From contig DAOVNI010000077.1 of assembly GCA_030630315.1 (NCBI GenBank), positions 1 through 7,272 of the forward strand: 7,272 nt of DNA, written 5' to 3'. The position numbers were made by a program, and so were the translations under genes. This DNA comes from Phycisphaerae bacterium (lineage in GTDB: Bacteria; Planctomycetota; Phycisphaerae; Sedimentisphaerales; Anaerobacaceae). Of this stretch, positions 1-5,791 are shown piece after piece; within the stretch, counting starts at the first letter, position 1, and every line of letters starts with the position of its first letter. The notes below the pieces were generated by a model. It was not told the DNA's origin and did not search any database. It saw only the letters and a program-made list of their open reading frames with translations.

Positions 1-1182
1 AATGGCAAAAACAAGCTGCAATTTTCATGGGCGAATACGCTCATCGACCCGACCAGCTTGGAGATGCTGCCTAAAGCCGATGCAGACAAAATTGACATCG
101 CTGATTTGACCTATCCGCCGAGGGTAAGGAACCTGGGGCTGTGGAATATCAAAAGCGGTGTAAGCGGCAAGGTGCCGGTGGAGATTACGTATCTGACCAG
201 CGGCCTGTCGTGGCGGGCGTTTTATATGGGAACGCTGACAGAAAATGAAAAGACTATGCGCCTGCAGGGCTACGTACGCGTTACCAACAATAGCGGCGAA
301 GATTATGAAAATGCACAGACGCGCTTGATTGTCGGCAAAGTCCACATCCTCGACCGAATCGCAGACCTTGCCCGCCGACAATACCCCTACAACAGACCGG
401 GGGTGCCGCCTACGCAGATAGGACGATTTAGGGCCCCCGAGAAGGCCAAAAGGGAGGTGGTCCGGGCCTTTGGCCTGGACATAAAATTTCAGGGTGGGCT
501 TGGGCCCAAAGAAATCAAAAAAGAGGGGCTGAGTGAGTATTTCCTTTACACGATTGAGGGAACAGAGACGATTCCGACCGGCTGGTCGAAACGGCTGCTT
601 AGCTTTGATATTGACGAGGTGCCGGTGGTAAACCTGTATAAATACGAGCAGCAGCGCTACGGCAATTCTGTAATGCGGTTCCTCAGCTTCAAAAACGATG
701 AAGAGCACGAGCTTGGCGAGACGCCCATACCCGGCGGAATGCTGAAGGTTTATAGGGGCGTTGACGATGAGGGGCACTTGTCTTATACGGGCCAGTCATC
801 GTTCAAGTATATCCCTGTGGATGAGGATGTGGAGCTTAACCTCGGAGGGGTCGCCAATGTCGTTGTTGAGCCAACGCTTATGGATTACAGGACGGAGAAC
901 TACCGGTTTGACCGTCGCGGCAACATCTCCGGCTGGGACGAGATTCGCAAATTCAAGATTGAAGTCAGAAATACTCGCGAGATTGGCGTTAAGGTCGAGA
1001 TTCAGCGCAACTTCAATACGCAATACTGGGACCTGGAGAAAAGCGGTGACTTCGACGAGTTTGAGAGAGTTGACCTGGACACGGTCAAGTTCACGCTTAT
1101 CTTAGAGCCGAGGTCAAAGAAGAAATTCGAATATGTCCTGACGACCTATCACGGCATAAGACAGGAAGAAACTTCGCGATAA
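1..1182 (+). CDS. DUF4139 domain protein, copy 1 (5' end outside window)
   Basis: The reading frame is open from base 1, so the true start lies upstream; the first in-window ATG (position 64) is internal. The 393 visible residues align from their first residue with residue 55 of the downstream paralogue, so about 54 residues including a signal peptide are probably missing. DUF4139 (mucoidy inhibitor A-like) features are a segment reading YLTSGLSWRAFYMGTL (visible residues 64-79), NNSGEDYENAQTRL (96-109) and a C-terminal LEPRSKKKFEYVLTTYHG strand. The coiled-coil insert of many DUF4139/4140 proteins is absent, so this is a compact form. Residues 135-168 form a linker unlike that of copy 2. The protein is presumably exported and envelope-associated. 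No enzymatic motif is visible and the biochemical role of the family is poorly known. It ends in TAA 45 bp before the ATG of copy 2, so the two are probably co-transcribed. Confidence 0.85.
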   Translation, partial: NGKNKLQFSWANTLIDPTSLEMLPKADADKIDIADLTYPPRVRNLGLWNIKSGVSGKVPVEITYLTSGLSWRAFYMGTLTENEKTMRLQGYVRVTNNSGEDYENAQTRLIVGKVHILDRIADLARRQYPYNRPGVPPTQIGRFRAPEKAKREVVRAFGLDIKFQGGLGPKEIKKEGLSEYFLYTIEGTETIPTGWSKRLLSFDIDEVPVVNLYKYEQQRYGNSVMRFLSFKNDEEHELGETPIPGGMLKVYRGVDDEGHLSYTGQSSFKYIPVDEDVELNLGGVANVVVEPTLMDYRTENYRFDRRGNISGWDEIRKFKIEVRNTREIGVKVEIQRNFNTQYWDLEKSGDFDEFERVDLDTVKFTLILEPRSKKKFEYVLTTYHGIRQEETSR

Positions 1183-1215
1183 AAATTAGCACAATGCAAA
1201 AGTCTATTGAATAAA

Positions 1216-1220
1216 AAGGG
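1216..1220 (+). promoter_or_regulatory. Ribosome binding site of DUF4139 copy 2
   Basis: AAGGG placed 7 nt before ATG 1228. It decides that start over the in-frame TTG at 1207, which has no comparable site in front of it. Confidence 0.6.
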
Positions 1221-1227
1221 CTGTAAA

Positions 1228-2556
1228 ATGAAACGTACTTTAATATTACTGATAGTAGCTGTAATCACTTCTGCTGCACAGGGCAAGGTCGATTTGGTTA
1301 CGCTGCCGACACGGAATACGGTACAGCTTACGATTTATAACTCGGCGGATATGACATTAGTGCGTGAAAGTAGAGACCTTACGCTGAAAAATGGGAAAAA
1401 CAAGCTGCAGTTCTCGTGGGCGAATACGCTCATTGACCCGACCAGCTTGGAGATGCTGCCTAAAGCCGATGCAGACAAAATTGACATTGCCGATCTGTCT
1501 TTCCCGCCGAGGGTAAGGAACCTTGGGCTGTGGAATATCAAAAGCGGCGTGAGCGGCAAGGTGCCGGTGGAGATTACGTATCTGACCAGCGGCCTTTCCT
1601 GGCGGGCGTTTTATATGGGAACGCTGACAGAAGATGAAAAGACAATGCGTTTGCAGGGTTATGTCAGAGTTACCAATAATAGCGGTGAAGATTATGAGAA
1701 CGCCCAGACGCGCTTGATTGTCGGCAAAGTCCACATACTCGACCGGATAGCAGACCTTGCCCGGCGAAAATATCCCTACGGCAGACCGGGTGAGAGAGTC
1801 GTGCCCGAACCGACGATAATAGCTTCCACCAGACTCTGGGCCGGCCAGGCGAAGGGAGAGGTGATGCGTGCAGGAAGGTTAAAGCCGAAAGAAATCAAAA
1901 AAGAAGGGCTGAGCGAGTATTTTCTCTATACGATTGAAGGGACTGAGACTATTCCTACCGGCTGGTCGAAACGGCTGCTTAGCTTCGATGTTGACGAGGT
2001 GCCGGTGGTAAATCTGTATAAATATGAGCGAGAGCGCTACGGCAATTCCGTGGTGCGGTTTCTTAGCTTCAAAAACGATAAAGAACACAAGTTAGGCGAA
2101 ACGCCAATCCCCGGCGGGATGCTGAAAGTTTATAGGGGCGTTGACGATAAGGGGCACTTATCTTATACGGGCCAATCATCGTTCAAGTATATCCCTGTGG
2201 ATGAGGACGTGGAGCTTAACCTTGGTGCGGTCGGCAACGTCGTTGTCGAGCCGACGCTTATGGATTATAGCACCGCTAACTACAGGTTTGACCGTCGCGG
2301 CAATATTTCCGGCTGGGACGAGATTCGCAAATTCAAGATTAAAGTTAAGAACACTCGCGAGATTGACGTTAAGGTCGCGATTCAGCGCAACTTCAATACG
2401 CAATACAGGGACCTGGAAAAAAGCGGTGAGTTTGACGAGTTTGAGAGAGTTGACCTGGACACGGTCAAGTTCACGCTTATCTTAGAGCCGAGGTCAACGA
2501 AAAAATTTGAGTACGTCCTGACAACCTATCACGGCGTAAGGCGGGAAGAAACTTAG
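1228..2556 (+). CDS. DUF4139 domain protein, copy 2 (complete, secreted)
   Basis: A 442-residue protein. I chose the ATG at 1228 because AAGGG at 1216-1220 lies 7 nt upstream and the protein then opens with a normal signal peptide: MKR, a hydrophobic stretch at residues 5-14, then SAA/QG with likely cleavage after Ala17 or Gly19. An upstream TTG at 1207 would only add seven residues ahead of it. Residues about 33-80 form an N-terminal strand domain like that preceding DUF4139 in mucoidy-inhibitor-type proteins. Residues about 113-435 are the DUF4139 beta-rich region (SGLSWRAFY at 121-129, NNSGEDYENAQTRL at 150-163, LEPRSTKKFEYVL at 419-431). No catalytic motif, lipobox or membrane anchor is seen, so a periplasmic or surface location is inferred. 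Outside residues 189-219 it is about 93% identical to copy 1. The TAG stop sits where copy 1 has TCG. Function unknown. Confidence 0.92.
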   Translation: MKRTLILLIVAVITSAAQGKVDLVTLPTRNTVQLTIYNSADMTLVRESRDLTLKNGKNKLQFSWANTLIDPTSLEMLPKADADKIDIADLSFPPRVRNLGLWNIKSGVSGKVPVEITYLTSGLSWRAFYMGTLTEDEKTMRLQGYVRVTNNSGEDYENAQTRLIVGKVHILDRIADLARRKYPYGRPGERVVPEPTIIASTRLWAGQAKGEVMRAGRLKPKEIKKEGLSEYFLYTIEGTETIPTGWSKRLLSFDVDEVPVVNLYKYERERYGNSVVRFLSFKNDKEHKLGETPIPGGMLKVYRGVDDKGHLSYTGQSSFKYIPVDEDVELNLGAVGNVVVEPTLMDYSTANYRFDRRGNISGWDEIRKFKIKVKNTREIDVKVAIQRNFNTQYRDLEKSGEFDEFERVDLDTVKFTLILEPRSTKKFEYVLTTYHGVRREET

Positions 2557-2570
2557 CGATAAGCATAAGC

Positions 2571-2927
2571 TCACAATTTACTTAGCTTGGTTATAGCTCG
2601 AGCTATCCGGTCACGGCGGGCCTCGATGGGGGCTGGGTCCTTCGTAAAAGTGGTCATATCCTTCGTAATATCTTCAGGTACCTCAAGCAGGGCAGTGTAC
2701 TTTTGTCGCTGGTTGGCGGTGAGTTTGTTTTTTTTGGCTTTGAGCAGTCTGTTCAGGGGTGCTGCGGGTGTTTGGAGATAACCGCCAAAATACGATAAAG
2801 GCCGATTGGGGGCTGTTCGATATTGAGCAAAAGCGGCGATTTTTCCAGGAGCGTGTCAGGGCGCCATTTTTTTGAATCTATAAGTCTTTGCTGACAAAAG
2901 ACTTATGTATTTTAAGCCCAAGAGCAT
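2571..2927 (-). pseudogene. Small decayed gene of unknown family
   Basis: On the minus strand an ATG at 2927-2925 has AAAGGA 4 nt upstream (complement of 2932-2937). The frame gives MLLGLKYISLLSAKTYRFKKMAP and then meets TGA at 2858-2856. The same frame is then open for 94 codons to TGA at 2573-2571, ending in a charged, helix-like tail (LNRLLKAKKNKL near its middle, IEARRDRIARAITKLSKL at the end). The central part reads better in another frame: WRPDTLLEKSPLLLNIEQ, then PPIGLYRILAVISKHPQHP, with richer G/C at third positions. One base removed from the 7-A run (complement of 2867-2873) and one added to the 4-C run near 2757 would join all three parts into one protein of about 119 residues. I do not recognise the family. 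The tail faintly recalls YdeI/OmpD-associated proteins, which is not enough to name it. Chance open frames remain possible, and a perfect hairpin (2880-2906) lies inside the proposed N-terminus. Confidence 0.4.
2880..2906. repeat. Perfect 10-bp inverted repeat, 7-nt loop
   Basis: ATAAGTCTTT at 2880-2889 is the exact reverse complement of AAAGACTTAT at 2897-2906, with loop GCTGACA. The stem is A/T-rich and no U-tract follows directly on the + strand. On the minus strand it is followed by AGATTC and then seven A. It could be a weak terminator for the DUF4139 transcript, or a protein-binding site. It lies within the proposed N-terminal part of the minus-strand remnant. Confidence 0.6.
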
Positions 2928-2948
2928 CAAATCCTTTCAATTTTTTTG

Positions 2949-2996
2949 AAAAAATTTTATTTTTTTGTTGCACGGGGGGTGTCCAGAGAATATACT
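2949..2996 (+). promoter_or_regulatory. Sigma70-like promoter with UP-like A/T tract for the GntR-ABC operon
   Basis: The -35 box TTGCAC (2968-2973) and the -10 box TATACT (2991-2996) are separated by exactly 17 bp, and each differs little from TTGACA/TATAAT. A pure A/T run at 2949-2966 sits just upstream of the -35, where an UP element would be. The transcription start is expected near 3003, about 39 bp before the GntR ATG. The strength of the match and the operator lying over the -10 suggest a promoter that is strong when derepressed. Confidence 0.75.
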
Positions 2997-3024
2997 GTAT
3001 TAAGTAGCTAATACAGTAATACAG
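2993..3024. promoter_or_regulatory. Operator for the GntR/YtrA-type repressor
   Basis: TACTGTATTA at 2993-3002 and TAATACAGTA at 3009-3018 are perfect inverted arms around the 6-bp spacer AGTAGC. A third half-site, TAATACAG at 3017-3024, repeats the 3009-3016 octamer in direct tandem. The palindrome covers most of the -10 box and the expected start point, the position where a bound dimer would block RNA polymerase. GntR/YtrA regulators are known to bind such palindromes before their own operons. Assignment to the adjacent gene is inferred from position. Confidence 0.78.
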
Positions 3025-3041
3025 AATAGGGACAAAACGAT

Positions 3042-3446
3042 ATGTTACTGGAAATCGACCATCACAGCGGAGTGCCGATTTATCGGCAGGTAATCGAACA
3101 GATTCGGCAGCAGATTATGGCAGGGCAGTTGAGCGAAGGAGAGCAGCTAATGTCGGTGCGTGAGCTTGCGGCGCAGCTTCATGTCAACCCGATGACAATC
3201 AGCAAGGCGTACGCCCTGCTTGAGGTTGAAGGGCTGGTGGAAAGGCGCCGCGGAGTTGGACTGTTCGCAGCCAGAGTCCGGAAGGACAAGAAGGTACATA
3301 CCAAGGCCAAGCTTCTGGAAGAGATTCTGAGAAAGGCGGCGGTAACGGCGGTGCAGTTTGGAATACCTGAAGAAAAGGCCAGAGAAATGCTGGCTAAGCT
3401 ATACCGGAAATATGATTCAAGAACGAGGAGTCACTCTAATGAATAG
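3042..3446 (+). CDS. GntR family transcriptional regulator, YtrA subfamily
   Basis: A 134-residue DNA-binding protein, the short length typical of YtrA-type GntR regulators, which have a winged helix-turn-helix and only a small helical tail. Residues 11-76 form the GntR domain: VPIYRQVIEQIRQQIMAGQL leads to VRELAAQLHVNPMTISKAYALLEVEGLVE (helix-turn-helix, about 39-67) and the wing RRRGVGLFA (68-76). Residues 84-125 are predicted helical and probably dimerise. There is no large FadR- or UTRA-type ligand domain, so how the signal is sensed is unclear. The start is ATG 3042 with AGGG at 3028-3031, 10 nt upstream. It is the first gene of an operon with an ABC ATPase and a membrane protein, and its last codons overlap the ATPase start by 8 bp (ATGAATAG). 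It most likely represses its own operon through the palindrome at 2993-3018. Confidence 0.93.
   Translation: MLLEIDHHSGVPIYRQVIEQIRQQIMAGQLSEGEQLMSVRELAAQLHVNPMTISKAYALLEVEGLVERRRGVGLFAARVRKDKKVHTKAKLLEEILRKAAVTAVQFGIPEEKAREMLAKLYRKYDSRTRSHSNE
3425..3430 (+). promoter_or_regulatory. Ribosome binding site of the ABC ATPase
   Basis: GAGGAG, 8 nt before ATG 3439 and inside the 3' end of the GntR gene. It fixes the ATPase start at 3439 and excludes an in-frame upstream start at 3358, which would add 27 residues unrelated to ABC proteins. The arrangement suggests translational coupling. Confidence 0.8.
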
Positions 3447-4326
3447 CGAAAACCCAATAGTGCAGATGCGCAAGGTCTGCAAACGATTCGGAAACATAAA
3501 AGCCCTTGATGATATCGACCTTGAGATACATCCGGGCAGAATAATCGGGCTGTTAGGAGCCAACGGGGCAGGCAAGAGCACGTTACTTCGACACATCATA
3601 GGACTGTACAAAGAAGATGAAGGAGAATGTGTTACCTTCGGGCGTGAGGCAGGCAAACTGGGGCCGAAGGAGCTGGGGCGGATAGGATATGTTCATCAGG
3701 AGGGTGAGCTTCTTGACTGGATGACGGTCAAGCAGCTAATCCGCTATGTCAGCACATACTATCCCAACTGGAACCGTGAGCTGGAAGAAAAGTACGTCAC
3801 AGACTACGAAATATCAACGAAAGCACGTGTCGGGTCTTTGTCACCCGGTCAGAGGCAGAGACTGGCGATACTGCTGGCGATAGGTTTTGAGCCGGAGCTG
3901 CTGATACTGGATGAGCCGGCAGCGGCCCTGGACCCGGTGGCACGCGCACGGTTTCTGGATTTGCTGCTGCAGATTATCCAGGCCGAGAATCGCACGATTA
4001 TCATTTCATCGCATATACTAAGTGACGTGGAGAAGGTTATCGACCACGCGGTGATAATGAAAGAAGGGCGTATCCTGTTAGACTGCAGCTTTGACGAATT
4101 GCGCGAGCGATTCAGCCGGGTGCGTATCAGCGCTTTGGGCGGAGAGCTGCCGGTCGAATTGCCGTTTGAGAACGTGGTACACTGCAAGCGGAGCGACGGC
4201 CAAGCAATACTGACGGTGCAGGACTGCCCACGGGAGAAACTGCAGGAGCAGGCAAAAAGTCTGAATTGCTGGGTCGAGATAGAGGCGCTGCCGCTGGAAG
4301 AGATTTACAAGATAGTTGTCAGTTAA
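3439..4326 (+). CDS. ABC transporter ATP-binding protein (YtrB/CcmA-type)
   Basis: A 295-residue ATPase subunit expected on the cytoplasmic face with the next gene's membrane protein. All ABC motifs are present: Walker A GANGAGKST (residues 40-48, Lys46), Q-loop Gln87 in YVHQEGELLDWMTV, signature LSPGQ (134-138, with Pro in place of the usual Gly of LSGGQ) followed by RQRLAILLAIG, Walker B LLILDEP (154-160, catalytic Glu159), D-loop around ALDP, and the H-loop His192 in IIISSHILSDVEK. Residues about 225-295 form the C-terminal extension usual in single-domain ABC-2 ATPases. The start at 3439 is supported by GAGGAG at 3425-3430. The gene overlaps the GntR gene by 8 bp and is followed after 36 bp by the membrane partner. 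GntR-ABC-permease sets of this kind (for example Bacillus ytrABCDEF) often respond to envelope stress or antibiotics. The substrate here is unknown. Confidence 0.95.
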   Translation: MNSENPIVQMRKVCKRFGNIKALDDIDLEIHPGRIIGLLGANGAGKSTLLRHIIGLYKEDEGECVTFGREAGKLGPKELGRIGYVHQEGELLDWMTVKQLIRYVSTYYPNWNRELEEKYVTDYEISTKARVGSLSPGQRQRLAILLAIGFEPELLILDEPAAALDPVARARFLDLLLQIIQAENRTIIISSHILSDVEKVIDHAVIMKEGRILLDCSFDELRERFSRVRISALGGELPVELPFENVVHCKRSDGQAILTVQDCPREKLQEQAKSLNCWVEIEALPLEEIYKIVVS

Positions 4327-4351
4327 AAAGGTTAAAAAAGAACACGTTACT

Positions 4352-4355
4352 GGAG
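4352..4355 (+). promoter_or_regulatory. Ribosome binding site of the membrane protein
   Basis: GGAG 7 nt before ATG 4363. The in-frame GTG at 4357 would leave only 1 nt after this site, so ATG 4363 is preferred. Confidence 0.6.
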
Positions 4356-4362
4356 TGTGAAA

Positions 4363-5754
4363 ATGAGTATCTTAACCGTCAATTTGAAGCATCTTTATCA
4401 GCGTCGTGGTTTCTGGCTGGTTTATGTGATTTTGGGACTTTTTGCGTTTGCAGGTATCGCAGTGTTGTTTAAGGGCCCGGAGGCGGGGCAAGGACGATTT
4501 ACAGGGTTTGTGGTGTTGGCGCCTGTAGTTGGGCTTTTGTTAGCTGTGCTGCCGATAGAGGTCCTGTCCAAGCCGTTTTCATATTGCCTTCCCGGCCACC
4601 GGAAGGTACCGAGGAGATTTGTATTTTGTGTGGGAATAGTGTTTAACCTTTTCGGGTCGCTGCTGTTTTTTGTGTATCCCTATTTAAATGCGGGGCAATT
4701 GGTTCTTGTTGTTTGCTCAGCGTTTTTCGCAGGTCTGATTTCTTATTTGCTTGTCGCCGGACTTGCTTTTGGCGTCAGGAACTCGGTGGCTTTCATAGGA
4801 TTACTGCCGTTGATAATTGTCGCAGGACAGTTTTTTGACCTGCATACAGTTATAGAGGGCGTGATTGTTGGAAATCCCCTTGTGGTTATTTTGGTGGGAG
4901 TTTTGAGCAGTGTTTTGGCGTGGCTTTGGTTGGGTGATGCTCGCCTGGCACGACGATACTGCGGTGTGCCGGGGATAGGTTCTCTTGACGCCTGGAATCG
5001 AGACAAAATGCAAAAGTACCGTCAGGTCAGGCTGGCTAAAAAATGGGACAAATTGAAAAAACATCCCAGTCCGTGGGTGGAGACGTTTTTTCTTGGCCGT
5101 ATGAACAGGTATGACTACGTCAGTACAGGACGATATATATGGGGCGGGTTATACACGGCATTTGGGATTGCACTATCGCAACTATCACAGTGGAAAGAAG
5201 CTTTCTCAGGTGTGTTTTTGGCTTTAGTGTTAGTGTGTTTCCTGGGTTATATGGGCCCGGGAAGAAATATACTTTTCATTATGCCGGGGTTCATAATAGC
5301 CCAGATGCGATTGCCAGTTTACTCGAGTATGCTGATTTCAGGGGGGCGAAATGAAAGATACCGTGGAGCAATGACTTTAGTCATTACCACGGCGGTGCTG
5401 ATTACCGTACTGGTAACTATCGTAGCGGCGTTGTCTCTGCCATTAGCGGCAATTATGCCGGATATTACGTTGCGAGGCAGAACCTTTGCTTTTTATGCGA
5501 TGAATATAGAACTTTTCTTTATTCCCCTGTTGATGATACCAATTGTATTTACTATCCAGTTGATTTTTTACAGAAAGCCAATTTTTATGATGTTATTGAT
5601 TATGCTGCTGTTCATGCTGCTATTCTGGCACGAGCAGTTCGGTGCGGTGATAAACCCAATGTATATTGTAAGTCCTGTGGTCTTGAGCTGGGTTCTCTTT
5701 TTGCTTGTTTTGCGTTACGTCTGTACGAGGCGGAGCCTGGTCGGGCAGGGGTGA
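4363..5754 (+). CDS. Polytopic membrane protein, probable ABC-2-type permease
   Basis: A 463-residue integral membrane protein, probable transmembrane partner of the ATPase 36 bp upstream. By eye there are about 12-13 hydrophobic segments in two halves: roughly residues 18-36, 49-67, 86-106, 112-135, 142-158 and 170-190, then a basic loop (about 191-255, rich in Lys/Arg), then 258-273, 282-297, 302-316, 336-362, 381-402, 407-423 and 433-455. The two-bundle layout could be an internal duplication or fusion of two six-helix ABC-2 units, so a monomer might serve one ATPase dimer. A basic LPGHRKVPRR stretch (77-86) follows helix 2. No periplasmic binding protein or lipoprotein gene is nearby, which argues for export or sensing over import. 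I do not recognise a named family from sequence alone. The start is ATG 4363. It ends 37 bp from the convergent gene. Confidence 0.85.
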   Translation: MSILTVNLKHLYQRRGFWLVYVILGLFAFAGIAVLFKGPEAGQGRFTGFVVLAPVVGLLLAVLPIEVLSKPFSYCLPGHRKVPRRFVFCVGIVFNLFGSLLFFVYPYLNAGQLVLVVCSAFFAGLISYLLVAGLAFGVRNSVAFIGLLPLIIVAGQFFDLHTVIEGVIVGNPLVVILVGVLSSVLAWLWLGDARLARRYCGVPGIGSLDAWNRDKMQKYRQVRLAKKWDKLKKHPSPWVETFFLGRMNRYDYVSTGRYIWGGLYTAFGIALSQLSQWKEAFSGVFLALVLVCFLGYMGPGRNILFIMPGFIIAQMRLPVYSSMLISGGRNERYRGAMTLVITTAVLITVLVTIVAALSLPLAAIMPDITLRGRTFAFYAMNIELFFIPLLMIPIVFTIQLIFYRKPIFMMLLIMLLFMLLFWHEQFGAVINPMYIVSPVVLSWVLFLLVLRYVCTRRSLVGQG

Positions 5755-5756
5755 TA

Positions 5757-5790
5757 CTCCTGCGGGGAATGACAAAAAAAGCCGCAGGGG
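5757..5790. terminator. Hairpin between convergent genes
   Basis: CCTGCGG (5759-5765) pairs with CCGCAGG (5782-5788), and a G-T and a C-G pair extend the stem to 5757-5790. The loop of 16 nt holds a run of seven A. It fills the short gap between the membrane protein stop (5754) and the stop of the minus-strand gene (5792), where a shared terminator would be expected. No U-tract follows the stem on either strand, so Rho-independent action is uncertain. Confidence 0.4.
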
Positions 5791-5791
5791 G

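Larger units (their letters stand above)
1..2556 (+). repeat. Tandem gene duplication, period 1380 bp near the 3' ends
   Basis: Bases 1-1182 and about 1390-2562 are two diverged copies of one gene. Homology runs from the first base of the window and continues just past the stop codons: copy 1 reads acttcgcgataa and copy 2 acttagcgataa. By hand count about 25 of 357 aligned residues differ outside the linker, with many synonymous differences as well, so this is not a very recent duplication. The aligned blocks are interrupted only at the linker (403-504 in copy 1, 1792-1884 in copy 2). Further copies could exist upstream of the window. Confidence 0.93.

Noticed and set aside
25..777. Long minus-strand open frame (250 residues) opposite copy 1, with similar ones at 1357-1734 and 1879-2088
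   Set aside because: It is antisense to a strongly supported gene and has no ribosome binding site. In copy 2 the frame is broken in pieces, so it is not conserved between the duplicates.
761..1105. A 114-residue + strand frame inside copy 1, with a matching one at 2141-2485 in copy 2
   Set aside because: Both are alternate-frame shadows of the DUF4139 genes. Their shared presence follows from the duplication, and their composition (Ser/Arg/Thr-rich) is not protein-like.
2593..2606. 14-bp perfect palindrome ATAGCTCGAGCTAT
   Set aside because: It falls in the C-terminal part of the minus-strand remnant (codons for ITxxARAI-like residues) and is short enough to be incidental. There is no T-tract to make it a terminator.
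2587..2781. Small + strand frame of 64 residues after copy 2
   Set aside because: It is antisense to the better minus-strand remnant and has a Ser/Arg/Val shadow composition and no ribosome binding site.
3358..3438. Upstream in-frame start for the ABC ATPase
   Set aside because: It would lie wholly within the GntR gene. The extra residues do not match ABC proteins, and GAGGAG points to ATG 3439.
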